A stretch of DNA of 64,000 bases from Amycolatopsis azurea DSM 43854 (GCF_001995215.1 NZ_MUXN01000011.1:62001-126000); one strand, 5' to 3'. Positions 32,267 through 41,608 are shown, counted from the stretch's first letter. Numbers and translations: made by a program. The notes: generated by a model from the letters alone, not told the origin.

Positions 32267-34009
32267 ATGTCACCCGTGGACCTGACCCTCGTCGTCGTGC
32301 TCGGTGTCATCAGCATCGTGCTCGTGGCCGCCTTCTCCGAGCGGCTCAACCTGGCCGCGCCGCTGAGCCTCGTGCTGGTCGGCATCGGCCTGAGTTTCCT
32401 GCCGGGCGTCCCGCATCCGGAGGTCGAACCGGAGCTGATCCTCGCCGGGGTGCTGCCCCCGCTGCTGTATTCGGCGGCGGTGAACATGCCGATGGTCGAC
32501 TTCCGGCGGAACATCCGGCCGATCACCGGCCTCGCGGTCCTGCTCGTGGTGGGCTCGACCCTGGGCGCGGGCTGGCTGTTCCACTGGCTGGTGCCGGACA
32601 TCGGCTGGCCCGCCGCGTTCGCGCTCGGCGCGGTCATCAGTCCCACCGACGCCGTCGCGGCGACGTCCGTGGGACGGCGGCTCGGCCTGCCTCCCCGGCT
32701 GCTGACCGTGCTCGAAGGCGAAGGGCTCGTCAACGACGCCTCCGCGCTGGTGCTGCTGCGGTCCGCCGTCGCCGCTGTCGCCGGGTCCGTGTCCGTCTGG
32801 GGAATCGTGGGGGAGTTCGCCCTCGCGGTCGTGGTGGCGGTGGCGATCGGGATCCTGGTCGGCTACGTCAACGTCCGGGTGCGCGCGTTGCTGGGCAACG
32901 CGGTGCTCAACACCGCCATCTCCTTCGTGGTCCCGTTCATCGCTTACCTGCCGGCGGAAGAGGCCGGGGCTTCCGGCGTCCTCTCCGTCGTCGTCGCCGG
33001 CCTGGTGACCGGCCACCTCGCCCCGCGGCACCTGCGCGCGACCGACCGGCTCGCCGAGACCGTCAACTGGCGCACCGTGGCCTTCCTGCTGGAGAGCGGG
33101 ATGTTCCTGCTCATGGGGCTCAGCGTCAAAACCCTCGTCGACGAGGTGCACAAGGACGGTTCGAGCGCTTGGCAGGCGCTCTACATCGGCCTGGCGGCTT
33201 CGGTACTCGTCATCCTGGCGCGCATCGTCTTCGTCGGACCGCTCGTCGCGGGCCTGTACCGCGAACAACGCAAGGCCGCGCGATTCAAGCCACGCCTGGA
33301 AACGACGCAGGCGGTGTTGCGGGGCGACGAGTCCAACCCCGCCGTCACCGAACGCCTGGACAAGGCTTCACCGCGGCGGGTGGCGCATTTCCGGAAACGG
33401 CTCGACCGTGCCGCCGCCGACGTCGAGTTCCGGCTCACCGAGACCCTCGGCTGGCGTGGCGGCGTGGTGCTCGGCTGGGCGGGGATGCGCGGCGCGATCA
33501 CCCTGGCGGCGGCGCAGACGCTTCCGCAGGACACGCCGGACCGCGGCCTGCTGATCCTGATCGCCTACGTGGTGGCGACCACGACGCTGCTGGTTCAGGG
33601 TTTGACGCTGCCGGCGGTCATCCGCGCGGCACGCGTGCCCGAGGAGGACCCGGGCAAGTCGCGCGCGGAGTACGTCCGCCTCATGACCGAGCTGACCGAC
33701 GCGGCGAGATCCCTTTTGGACGACCCGGCCCTGGAAGACCCGGGCAACGGGCCGTTCACCGAGCGAGTCCTGGACCGGGTACGCGCCGACACCCGTATCC
33801 CGGCCGAAGGGTCGGAGAAGACCCCGGCGCCCGAACACGCCGAAAACGTGTTCCAGTACCTGCGGCTGCGGTTGCGTGTCCTCACCGAGCAGTCCGAAAG
33901 TCTCCAACGGGCCCGGTCGAGCGGCCGCTACAGCTCGGAGGCGCTGGGCCGTGCGCAGACCTCCCTCGACGTGGAGATGGCGCGCCTCGAACAACTGGCG
34001 GACCGGTAA
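32267..34009 (+). CDS. CPA1-family Na+/H+ antiporter
   Basis: Exchanger of 580 aa with about 12 membrane segments in residues 1-410 and a cytosolic C-terminal tail. The ion-binding region contains ISPTDAVAATSVG with the conserved Asp and EGLVNDASALVLL with the second essential acidic residue, both typical of CPA1 (NhaP/NHE-like). ATG 32267 is taken as start because the first membrane helix follows at once; extra in-frame sequence upstream overlaps the divergent gene. Expected to export Na+ or K+ for protons. The tail (400-580) is rich in charge and may form coiled coil. Confidence 0.88.
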   Translation: MSPVDLTLVVVLGVISIVLVAAFSERLNLAAPLSLVLVGIGLSFLPGVPHPEVEPELILAGVLPPLLYSAAVNMPMVDFRRNIRPITGLAVLLVVGSTLGAGWLFHWLVPDIGWPAAFALGAVISPTDAVAATSVGRRLGLPPRLLTVLEGEGLVNDASALVLLRSAVAAVAGSVSVWGIVGEFALAVVVAVAIGILVGYVNVRVRALLGNAVLNTAISFVVPFIAYLPAEEAGASGVLSVVVAGLVTGHLAPRHLRATDRLAETVNWRTVAFLLESGMFLLMGLSVKTLVDEVHKDGSSAWQALYIGLAASVLVILARIVFVGPLVAGLYREQRKAARFKPRLETTQAVLRGDESNPAVTERLDKASPRRVAHFRKRLDRAAADVEFRLTETLGWRGGVVLGWAGMRGAITLAAAQTLPQDTPDRGLLILIAYVVATTTLLVQGLTLPAVIRAARVPEEDPGKSRAEYVRLMTELTDAARSLLDDPALEDPGNGPFTERVLDRVRADTRIPAEGSEKTPAPEHAENVFQYLRLRLRVLTEQSESLQRARSSGRYSSEALGRAQTSLDVEMARLEQLADR

Positions 34010-34054
34010 TGTACGGGTACTTGATTTGCCGCCTGCGAAGATCTTGGGGTCGAG

Positions 34055-34885
34055 ATGAGCATGGACGAGGCCGCGCGCTTGAGTGCGGCGGTGGACAAGG
34101 TCTCGGTGGGACGGGTGTACGACTACCTGCTCGGTGGGACGCACAACTACGCCGTGGACCAGGCTTTCGCCGAGAAACAGCTCGCCGTGCTGCCGGAGAT
34201 CCGCGATTTCGCGCGGGCGAACCGGGCGTTCCTCGGGCGCGCGGTGCGGTTCATGGTCGATCAGGGCATCCGGCAGTTCGTGGACATCGGCTCCGGCCTG
34301 CCGACGCAGGGCAACGTGCACGAGGTGGCCGACGAGGTGGCCCCGGGTGAATGCCGGGTCGTCTACATCGACAACGAGCCGATCGCCCGCGCGCACGCGC
34401 AGATCCTGCTCGAACAGACCGCCGACCCGAACCGGCACGCCGCGCTCGACGCCGACTTCTTCGACCAGGGCCTGCTGTGGGAACGCGTGCTGGACACCGG
34501 CCTGATCGACCGGACCCAGCCGATCGGGCTGCTGCTGGTGGCCCTGCTGCATTTCATGCCCGACGAGCAGAATCCGCACGCCACGCTCGGCTTCCATCGC
34601 GCCATGCTGCCGCCCGGCAGTTTCCTGGCGGTGTCGCACATCCACGTCGCGCCCGAGGACGTCGAGACCCAGAACGCGGGCAAGCGGGTGGCCGAGGAGT
34701 ACGGGCGCCGGACCAACCACACCGCGATCATGCGGTCGCGCGAGCAGGTCGCCGAATTCTTCGGTGACCTGGAACTGGTCGACCCCGGTCTGGTGTGGCT
34801 GCCCCAGTGGCGCCCCGGCGCCGGGGACTTCGTCGACGAAGCTCCTCGTTCGCGCGGCCTGGCCGGAGTTGCGCGCACCCGCTAA
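34055..34885 (+). CDS. SAM-dependent methyltransferase, DUF574 (Methyltransf_19) family
   Basis: Protein of 276 aa of the actinobacterial DUF574 family, recognised from VGRVYDYLLGGTHNYAVD near the N-terminus, the SAM-binding FVDIGSGLPTQGNVHEV, and YIDNEPIARAHA. Starts at ATG 34055 with GGGG about 8 nt upstream. These enzymes occur in many copies per actinomycete genome and are mostly uncharacterised; small-molecule methylation in specialised metabolism is assumed. 45 nt after the antiporter gene, 40 nt before the exporter. Confidence 0.88.
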   Translation: MSMDEAARLSAAVDKVSVGRVYDYLLGGTHNYAVDQAFAEKQLAVLPEIRDFARANRAFLGRAVRFMVDQGIRQFVDIGSGLPTQGNVHEVADEVAPGECRVVYIDNEPIARAHAQILLEQTADPNRHAALDADFFDQGLLWERVLDTGLIDRTQPIGLLLVALLHFMPDEQNPHATLGFHRAMLPPGSFLAVSHIHVAPEDVETQNAGKRVAEEYGRRTNHTAIMRSREQVAEFFGDLELVDPGLVWLPQWRPGAGDFVDEAPRSRGLAGVARTR

Positions 34886-34925
34886 TTGAGTTTTCGCCCG
34901 CCGGGCGAGACGGTATGAAGGAACG

Positions 34926-35828
34926 ATGATCAGCGGGGGAGGGGCCCGGAACCAGGCCGTCGTGCCTGCGGATCGCACCGTCCTCCCGCTGCTCGCGCTT
35001 TACGTGTGCTGGGGTTCGGCGATCCCGGCGATGAAGCTGATGGTCGAAACGATTCCGCCGATCGGCGGGGCGGCGTTGGTCTTCCTGCTGTCGGGGATCG
35101 TGCTCGCCGGTGTCGCGCGCGGCCGTCCGCGGCCCACGCGACGGCAGGTGCGGACCCTGATGATCGCCGGGGTGTTGCTGCTGGTGGGCGGGCAAGGGCT
35201 CGCCACGGTGGCGCTGACGGAGGTGACCGCCAGCCTCGGGGCGATCCTGGCCGCGGCCATTCCGCTGTGGGTGGTGCTGCTCGGCGGCCTGACCGGGGTC
35301 CGGGCGTCGGTCGCGTCGTGGATCCGTCTCGTGGCGGGGTTCGGCGGCATCGTGATCGTCGTGCTGACGGCACCGGGCAGTGCGATTGGCGGCGCGCCTT
35401 GGGCGGTCGTGGCGTTCTGTGTCGCGCCGATCCTGTGGGCGGCGGGAAGTCTTCTGACGGCGAACGTCGACAGGCCGCTGGACCGAGTGGTCGCCGGCGC
35501 GGTCCAGTTGCTCGCCGGTGGAACGGTGCTGGTCGTGGTCGCGCTGTCGCTCGGCCAGCTCGATCCGGCGCAATGGGCGGACGTCAGCTGGACGTCGGCA
35601 GGAGCAGCGGTCTTCCTTCTCGTTTTCGATTCCCTGCTCGGCTTCATGCTCTACACGCGTCTGCTGGAGACCGCGCCCGCGCCACTGGTCAGCACTTACG
35701 CCTACATCACACCGCTCGTCGGCGCCGCGATCGGTGCGACCGTGCTCGACGAGCCGCTGTGGGTCGGTGCTTTCGCTGGTGGGGCCTTGGTACTCGGCGC
35801 TGTCGCACTCGAGCTGCGGGCGCGCTGA
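34926..35828 (+). CDS. EamA/DMT-superfamily transporter
   Basis: Membrane protein of 300 aa with ten hydrophobic segments arranged as two EamA halves (about 15-135 and 155-295). The motif near ALYVCWGSAIPAMKLMVETIPP and the final PLVGAAIGATVLDEPLW are typical of RhaT/YdcZ-like exporters of metabolites or amino acids. AAGGA lies 5-9 nt before ATG. Between the methyltransferase and the ATP-grasp gene, so it could export their product, but this is only positional. Confidence 0.85.
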   Translation: MISGGGARNQAVVPADRTVLPLLALYVCWGSAIPAMKLMVETIPPIGGAALVFLLSGIVLAGVARGRPRPTRRQVRTLMIAGVLLLVGGQGLATVALTEVTASLGAILAAAIPLWVVLLGGLTGVRASVASWIRLVAGFGGIVIVVLTAPGSAIGGAPWAVVAFCVAPILWAAGSLLTANVDRPLDRVVAGAVQLLAGGTVLVVVALSLGQLDPAQWADVSWTSAGAAVFLLVFDSLLGFMLYTRLLETAPAPLVSTYAYITPLVGAAIGATVLDEPLWVGAFAGGALVLGAVALELRAR

Positions 35829-35877
35829 GTCCGAGATCGTCCTGTGCGATCTGCGGGCCACCTCGATGTCGCTTAGC

Positions 35878-35900
35878 GTTGAAAGAAGCTTCCCTTCAAC
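35878..35900. promoter_or_regulatory. imperfect palindrome before the ATP-grasp gene
   Basis: Outer arms GTTGAA and TTCAAC flank an 11-nt centre with AAGCTT, 40-62 nt upstream of ATG 35940. Position suits an operator or a transcript-start region. Support is weak. Confidence 0.3.
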
Positions 35901-35939
35901 TGGTGAGGAGCTGACGACACCGACACGGAGGAACGGTCT

Positions 35940-37181
35940 ATGACGCGGCTCGACGCGGCCACGAAGGATCCGAACAAAGGGTACGTAGCTCTTCTCGGGT
36001 GGAGCCTCAACGCTGTCGAGGCACTGGACCGGTTCGATCGGCGCTATGTCGTCGTCGCACCGGACTGGGCCGAGAAGTACTGCGTGGAACACGACATTCC
36101 TTACCTGCCATGGAATTTCGAGCGGCTCAACGACCGCTCACTGGAGATCGCCGAGACGCTGCAACGCAAAGGCGTCGACGTCGCGATCCCGCTGTTCGAG
36201 GAAACCGTGGAGTGGGCGGGGGCGATCAACGCCGTCCTGCTGGACAATCCGCGCCTGTTCGGTCAGGCCATGCTGCTGCGGGACAAATCGCTGATGAAAC
36301 GCCGGGCGCAGCTCGGCGGCATCCGGGTCGGGATCTTCGAAGAGGCCCACGACCGGGACGACGTGATTCGTTTCCTCAAGCGTGTCAACCAAACCCTGCT
36401 CAAACTCGACGGCGACCCGAACGACCCGATCCATCTCAAGGCCTTCGACAAGGCGGGCTGCCTCGGGCACCGCGTCGTCCGCACGCCCGACGACGTCGAC
36501 GCGATCCCGGAGGAGGAGTTCCCGGTACTGATGGAGTCGCATCTCGACGGCTGGGAATTCGCCGTCGAAGCGTGGATCCACAAAGGAAAGATCAAGTTCC
36601 TGAACATCTCCGAGTACGTCACGCTGGGCTACTCGGTGTTCGTGCCCGCCACTCCGGAGCTGGAGCGGTACCGGCCGCAGATCACCGCGCAGATCGAAAA
36701 GCTGATCAAGACCTTCGACATCGAGTTCGGCTTCGTGCACCCTGAGTACTTCGTCACCAACGACGGCGAGATGTACTTCGGCGAAGTCGCCTACCGGCCG
36801 CCGGGGTTCAAGGTGTTCGAGCTGCTGGAGCGGGCCTACGGGTTCAACGCCTACCAGGGGCTGGCGCTGGCCTTCGATCCGAAGACGACCGAGGAGGAGA
36901 TCGACGCGTTCTTCCCACAGGAGGTCGAAGACGCCAGCGGGGTCGCGGGCTGCTTCGGGGTCTACCCGCGTCGTCGCGTGGTCAGTGAGCTGCGGATTCC
37001 GCCCGAAACCGAGGACCACGACTACTACGAGTCACACGATCTTTCGGCGCCGCTGGAGGAGACGGTCACCAAACGGACCGCGTTCGGTACACACTGGGGT
37101 CTGCTGTACTTCTTCGGCGACGACACCTACCGGATGCGTGACCTGCTGAAGCAACAGGAAGAACTAGACTTCTACGTCTGA
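35940..37181 (+). CDS. ATP-grasp carboxylate ligase
   Basis: Predicted ATP-grasp enzyme of 413 aa. The N-terminal region (about 1-110) is a Rossmann-like pre-ATP-grasp domain (GYVALLGWSLNAVEALDRF). The central part has KFLNISEY and VLMESHLDGWEFAVEAW, and the metal/ATP site is at FVHPEYFVTNDGEMYFGEVAYRPPG (around 260-290). It should activate a carboxylate as acyl-phosphate and join it to an amine or thiol. Start supported by GGAGG about 9 nt upstream. The next gene begins 33 nt downstream, so the pair is cotranscribed. Product unknown. Confidence 0.82.
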   Translation: MTRLDAATKDPNKGYVALLGWSLNAVEALDRFDRRYVVVAPDWAEKYCVEHDIPYLPWNFERLNDRSLEIAETLQRKGVDVAIPLFEETVEWAGAINAVLLDNPRLFGQAMLLRDKSLMKRRAQLGGIRVGIFEEAHDRDDVIRFLKRVNQTLLKLDGDPNDPIHLKAFDKAGCLGHRVVRTPDDVDAIPEEEFPVLMESHLDGWEFAVEAWIHKGKIKFLNISEYVTLGYSVFVPATPELERYRPQITAQIEKLIKTFDIEFGFVHPEYFVTNDGEMYFGEVAYRPPGFKVFELLERAYGFNAYQGLALAFDPKTTEEEIDAFFPQEVEDASGVAGCFGVYPRRRVVSELRIPPETEDHDYYESHDLSAPLEETVTKRTAFGTHWGLLYFFGDDTYRMRDLLKQQEELDFYV

Positions 37182-37214
37182 GGGGCAGCCCCGCGCAGGA
37201 GACCGACCCGAGGG

Positions 37215-39245
37215 ATGCCTTTGAAACCGACCGTCGATGTTCATGGCGCGTCCGCCACGCTGGACAAACGCGTGGCGTCGCTCGACGACGCCATCAAGGT
37301 GATGGCCGAAACCCGCGACTTCGGCAAGCACACGAAGCTGCGGCGGATCCTGGAGGCGTTGCGGCGGGTGCTGATGCAGCCGGGCGGCGCCGCGGCGGTC
37401 CAGGCCAGGGCGCGGGCCTTGGAGGAGGCGGGCCTGTTCCTGGGCACGGACTGGGCCACCCCGGAGATCCTGATCCCGGCGCTGGTCGGACCGGGTCTCC
37501 ACGCGGGAGACGCGGACACCGTGGTGATGGAGGCGTGCAGCGAGCTGCGCACGCTCGCCGTCGCCCGCGGTGACTACGAGCACCCGACGCTGTCCGCCGA
37601 AGAAGCCCGCAAGTTCTTGTCCCAGGTGCTCGCGCTGAACCTGGAACTGCTGTTCGCCCCGCCCACCGAGGCGGAGCGGCGGCAAGGCCGGACCGCACAG
37701 CTGATCAGGGACCTGTTCCGGCACGTCGCCGACGAGATCGGCTACGAGAGCGTGCTGGACAAGCTGGTCGAGGAGATCTGGCGGATCCTGCGGCAGCGGC
37801 CGATCCAGGTCGAACAGGTGCAGTCGCTGATCACGCGGATCGCCGTCTACCGCGGAGACCCGGAAGGCGATCTCGGCAATGCGCCGGGGCAGGGCATCGA
37901 CAGGCTGATCAGCGCGCTGTTCGGCACCACGGAGGCCTGCCGGGAGGATCCGGGCACCGAGGTCTTCCGGTCCCGGCTGGAGGCGATGGACGACGGTGGC
38001 CTGCAGTACGAGGCCACCGGGTTCGCCAGGGCGATGCACGACACCGGGCTCGTCTCGCCGTATCACGCCGAGCTGCTGCGGTTCCTGCGGCACAAGAGCG
38101 ACTACCTGCTCGGGGAGGCGCTCGGTCTGTCCGAGACCGGCCGCAACAGCCTGCTGCGCCACCGCGACCTGATCCACCGGCTGATCGAGGTCGCGGTGCA
38201 CACGCAGACCGCCCAGTGCATCTACGGGCTGGCACTGCTACTCGACCGCGGCATCCTCCACGCGCCGCCGATGGTGCCCGCGCTGTGGCGTCAGCTGGGG
38301 CTGGAACTGTCCGAAGCCGCGCGCGAGCGGCTGACGACGGTGTTCGGCGACGACCCGGGTCCCGAGGCGAGGCTGATCGCGGGTGTGCTGTCGATGCTGG
38401 GCCTGCCGCTGGGCGTCGGGCAGGGCGACAACCCGACGTGTCAGTCGGCTCGCGCGCTGTCGATGTGGGCCTACAACGACCCGGACTACCTGCTGCAGAT
38501 CGTGGTCTGGGCGGCGCGGGACGACGAGATCGTCATGCATTTCGAAGGCCAGCCGATCTCGTCGAACGACAGCGCCGGCGGAGTCGCGAGCACCCCGCAG
38601 ACGGATCTGGATCCGGTGTCGCTGCTCGTGGTGCCGCATCTGGACCGGATCTACGCCGAGATGGGGCGCCGCTGCATCGGACGGCCCGGCGATCCGCACC
38701 GCTGGGTCAACCCCGAGTTCCACGGCTGGTGGGCCGCGCGCGGGTTCCGGATCAACGTCGACGTCGAGACCGGGAACCTGATCGACCTCGACAACTTCCT
38801 GCGGCAGTTCCACGTCAGCTATCACCCGGCCTACAACGGCGGGCAGCCGCTGATCCACCCGCAGCCCGCCGGGGTCGCCGTCACCGACAGCGCGGCCCGC
38901 TATGTCGGCTGGCACGCGATCACCATCCTGCGCGTCGCCGCCGACCCGCAGGACGTCACCCGGGTGTACTTCTACAACCCGAACAACGACAGCGGACAGG
39001 ACTGGGGTGACGGCGTCGTGGTGTCGACCGCGGGCAACGGCGAACGGTTCGGCGAAGCCTCGCTGCCGTTCGACCAGTTCGCTTCGCGGCTCTACATCTT
39101 CCACACCGACCCGCTCGAACACGGGGAGCCGGAAAAGGTACCGGCCGAGGACGTCACCCGGATCATCGACTACATCGAACGCAGCTGGGGCGCGAACCGG
39201 TTGCCGGGCGGCACACTCCAGGCGTCGAAGACCCCGCAGACCTAG
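37215..39245 (+). CDS. large protein of unknown function, candidate papain-like hydrolase
   Basis: Soluble protein of 676 aa with no signal or membrane segment. Residues 1-390 are mostly helical and unrecognised. The C-terminal half holds a plausible Cys-His-Asn triad: Cys409 in GDNPTCQSARALS, His567 in GWHAITIL, and Asn588 in YFYNPNNDSG, spaced as in papain-fold peptidases or transglutaminase-like enzymes. Strong Shine-Dalgarno GAGGG directly before ATG. Cotranscribed with the ATP-grasp gene (33 nt). A B-family palindrome starts 8 nt after the stop and likely terminates the unit. Catalytic role is inferred from motif order only. Confidence 0.65.
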   Translation: MPLKPTVDVHGASATLDKRVASLDDAIKVMAETRDFGKHTKLRRILEALRRVLMQPGGAAAVQARARALEEAGLFLGTDWATPEILIPALVGPGLHAGDADTVVMEACSELRTLAVARGDYEHPTLSAEEARKFLSQVLALNLELLFAPPTEAERRQGRTAQLIRDLFRHVADEIGYESVLDKLVEEIWRILRQRPIQVEQVQSLITRIAVYRGDPEGDLGNAPGQGIDRLISALFGTTEACREDPGTEVFRSRLEAMDDGGLQYEATGFARAMHDTGLVSPYHAELLRFLRHKSDYLLGEALGLSETGRNSLLRHRDLIHRLIEVAVHTQTAQCIYGLALLLDRGILHAPPMVPALWRQLGLELSEAARERLTTVFGDDPGPEARLIAGVLSMLGLPLGVGQGDNPTCQSARALSMWAYNDPDYLLQIVVWAARDDEIVMHFEGQPISSNDSAGGVASTPQTDLDPVSLLVVPHLDRIYAEMGRRCIGRPGDPHRWVNPEFHGWWAARGFRINVDVETGNLIDLDNFLRQFHVSYHPAYNGGQPLIHPQPAGVAVTDSAARYVGWHAITILRVAADPQDVTRVYFYNPNNDSGQDWGDGVVVSTAGNGERFGEASLPFDQFASRLYIFHTDPLEHGEPEKVPAEDVTRIIDYIERSWGANRLPGGTLQASKTPQT

Positions 39246-39253
39246 GCTGTCCT

Positions 39254-39512
39254 GTACATGAAGGTCCCCTTCCTTACGCCAGGCGCAAGGAAGGGGACCT
39301 TCATGTACTTCGGCGGGTTGTGAAGGTCGCGTTCCTCGGCTGAGCCGCGTGAAGGGGTCCTTCACGCGCACCCGCTGAGGTGTGTGGGATTTCTGTGGTG
39401 TTTGGGGTTCCTGCGGCGTCACGGCTGTCCGTGAAGGCCCCCTTGAGGGACCCAGGGTCCGTGAAGGCCTCCTTCACTACCTTCAGGGTAGGCAAGGAGG
39501 CCTTCACGGACT
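39254..39512. repeat. reversed A-C-B cassette, copy 2
   Basis: Family B at 39254-39308 (GTACATGAAGG...CCTTCATGTAC), family C inverted at 39318-39368, then a spacer and a family A composite at 39427-39512 in which one A copy is truncated and joined to a second A variant with a TACCTTCAGGGTA centre. Orientation is opposite to the copies at 13295 and 60322. Confidence 0.85.
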
Positions 39513-39564
39513 CGGCCCGCGGTCGCGAGACGCAACAGCCTCCAGTCAGGCCGAGCACCGGGTC

Positions 39565-39793
39565 TCGTGAGTGGTAAGTGTCGTTAGAACGTCACTTACC
39601 ACTCACGACCACCTGCACCGACACGCACCCGCACTTCCCCCTTCCGGCCCCGATTTCCCAGCTGCCGGCGGTGTCGCGAAAGCCACTTTCGGGACGTCCA
39701 GCGTCCCGAAAGTGGCTTTCGCGACATCCGAGGCAGAGGCAAGTGAGCGAGCGGGTTCGCCACTCACGAACACTCACGACCACCTGCACCGAA
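39565..39793. repeat. E-D-E type composite, copy 1 (right E incomplete)
   Basis: E palindrome at 39565-39608 (TCGTGAGTGGTAAGTG...CACTTACCACTCACGA), D palindrome at 39673-39725, then a half E (CACTCACGACCACCTGCACC) at about 39773-39792. Same layout as 44728-44951. Confidence 0.85.
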
Positions 39794-39797
39794 AACG

Positions 39798-40487
39798 TCA
39801 GCCGGTCACGTCCAGGTGCGCGGGCACCGGGGTCGGCTTGGGCGCCTTGCCGCCGGGCTGGGGCTTGTCGCCGCCGGGCTTGGTCGGCGGTTCCGGCTTC
39901 TCGCCCGCGGACTTGGCGCAGGTCGCCGACGCGATGTCCAGGGTCTGCGTCTTGCCGAGCAGTTTGGCCGAAACCGCTGTCACGGTAAGGGTTCCGTCGG
40001 CGTTCTTGGTCTGCTTGTTCACCGTCAGTTCGAGCAGCGAGGCCACCGGGACGGTGGTGTTCGGCGCGACCTGGTCGAGTTTGAGCGTCTTGCCGCCGAC
40101 CTTCAGGTTCGCGATCGACACGGAACCCTTGCCGTCACTGCACTCGGCCTCGATCACCTCGGCGCTCAGCCCGGGAAGGGCGGCCCCGGTGGGCAGCAGG
40201 CCGAGGTTCAGGGCGAGCCCGGCGACACTGGATTCGGCGTGCCCCGGCTTCACCGCGGCGTTCAGCGCCTTCGCGCCGACCAGCGACGGCCCTTCGGACG
40301 GCAGCGCCACCGAGGCGAGGGATTCCTTGCCCGGCCCGGAAACCGAAGGCGTGCGGGGAATCTTGACCAGGCCGGACGCGGCGATGGCGTACGCGGACTC
40401 GGCGGGGGCCGCCGTCGCGGGGGTGGCGGCGAGGACCAGGCAGGCCGCGGCCGTGCAGGCGAGCACGCCGGTTGTACGTGGGGACAA
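39798..40487 (-). CDS. secreted choice-of-anchor-P-like protein
   Basis: Exported protein of 229 aa. TTG start at 40487 is decided by a GGAGG 8 nt upstream and by the signal peptide that follows (hydrophobic core at about 7-24, cleavage near ATAAPA). The mature domain (about 30-195) has two Cys and repeated Leu/Val-rich strands; the last 35 residues are a Pro/Lys/Gly linker ending PVPAHLDVTG. It resembles the Streptomyces/Amycolatopsis choice-of-anchor P group of unknown function. 26 nt after the L,D-transpeptidase gene, so likely cotranscribed with it. Confidence 0.65.
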   Translation of the reverse strand: MSPRTTGVLACTAAACLVLAATPATAAPAESAYAIAASGLVKIPRTPSVSGPGKESLASVALPSEGPSLVGAKALNAAVKPGHAESSVAGLALNLGLLPTGAALPGLSAEVIEAECSDGKGSVSIANLKVGGKTLKLDQVAPNTTVPVASLLELTVNKQTKNADGTLTVTAVSAKLLGKTQTLDIASATCAKSAGEKPEPPTKPGGDKPQPGGKAPKPTPVPAHLDVTG

Positions 40488-40513
40488 GGAAATTACCTCC
40501 GTGGTTCGAATAC

Positions 40514-41332
40514 TCAGGTGATGTGCACGACGGTGCCGAGCGGCAGTTCGACGAGGCGGTCCAGCGCCTCGCGAGTGACCCGGATGCAGCCGTCACTGGT
40601 GGCCTTGCCGACGAAACTGTTGTCGGGCCAGGTATGCAGGCCGACCGTGCCGGGGCCGCCGCCGAAGGTCTCGTGCGAATCGGAATGACTGCTCAGCGGC
40701 AACACGATCGGGCTGTAGGTGTTCACGCTCTCCTTGATCGAGGCGAGGATGAACGCGCGACCGGTGGGGGTGGGGTGCTGGGGTTTGCCGGTACCGATGG
40801 TCCACGAGCCGGTCTGTTTGCCCGCTTCGAGGATCTCCAGGCGGAATCCGGCGAGGTCCACGCGGACCTCGTAATCGTTCTGCGCCGATTCGACGGTCTC
40901 CGGGGTGGCGTGCAGCCAGCCGGTCGCGCCGTTGGGACGCGTGGGAAGCAGTACCTGCGCCCAGTCGCCCTGCCGGGCGATCACCGGGACCCAGGTCGGC
41001 GAGCCGATCTGCGTCTCCGGAAGCCGGGCGATCGGCTCGGCGCCGGGAGCGCGGTAGATCGCCGCGTCCGCCTTCGGGTGCAGTACTTCGCCGCCCGCGG
41101 GGAGTTCGTGGGCGGGATCGGCGGGCGCGGATTTCAGCTCACCGAAGGTGTTCGCCTCGGGCAGCGCGGCCAGTGCCTCGGGCGACGAGGACTGCGGGGC
41201 GACGGCGGCGGCTGCCCCGCCGCCTTCGGCCGGGGTGGATCCGCAGCCGGCCAGCACCACCAGCGCCAGTGCGAGAAGTGCGGCGGCCGCGTGCGGGCGT
41301 GCGGCACCGCAAGAGGTCTGCGATCGGGTCAT
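40514..41332 (-). CDS. L,D-transpeptidase lipoprotein
   Basis: Cell-wall enzyme of 272 aa. A signal peptide ends in the lipobox VLAGC (Cys30). A linker and a domain of unknown type (about 80-145) are followed by a YkuD catalytic domain (about 153-272) with His233 in GLHTWPDN and Cys249 in SDGCIRVTR. It forms 3-3 crosslinks or attaches proteins to peptidoglycan, both common in actinobacteria. ATG 41332 is preferred for the signal. First gene of a two-gene unit with the secreted protein downstream. Confidence 0.9.
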   Translation of the reverse strand: MTRSQTSCGAARPHAAAALLALALVVLAGCGSTPAEGGGAAAAVAPQSSSPEALAALPEANTFGELKSAPADPAHELPAGGEVLHPKADAAIYRAPGAEPIARLPETQIGSPTWVPVIARQGDWAQVLLPTRPNGATGWLHATPETVESAQNDYEVRVDLAGFRLEILEAGKQTGSWTIGTGKPQHPTPTGRAFILASIKESVNTYSPIVLPLSSHSDSHETFGGGPGTVGLHTWPDNSFVGKATSDGCIRVTREALDRLVELPLGTVVHIT

Positions 41333-41608
41333 TCAATGCCTGTCCATGCGCAGGGTCATTCGCAACGGGATGCGAATCCGGGACGGCTATCTCTAACAGC
41401 AAGGCGTCGCGCCGATCAATCCGCGCGATCGTTCGTCAGAGCTAATCTGCCTGCGGTTTTCCGGAGTTTCCGCAGCTCAGGGGTGCGCGCAGAGTTTCAC
41501 TCGATCGAGGCGAAAGGGCGAATTCCGTAACGCTGAGAGAAACACACTCTGCGTATTTGTTCCTGCGGCCATTCGGTGGGGAATTGCCCGTGGCGCCGGG
41601 CGTGATGA

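Larger units (their letters stand above)
39246..39797. other. repeat-filled intergenic region
   Basis: No gene supported. From left: a reversed B-C-A cassette (39254-39512), an E palindrome (39565-39608), a D palindrome (39673-39725) and a half E (39769-39793). The short frames here are produced by the repeats. Confidence 0.8.

Noticed and set aside
39571..40521. A 316-aa plus-strand frame across repeats and the secreted protein gene.
   Set aside because: It begins in an E palindrome and then runs antisense to a protein with a signal peptide; no domain support.
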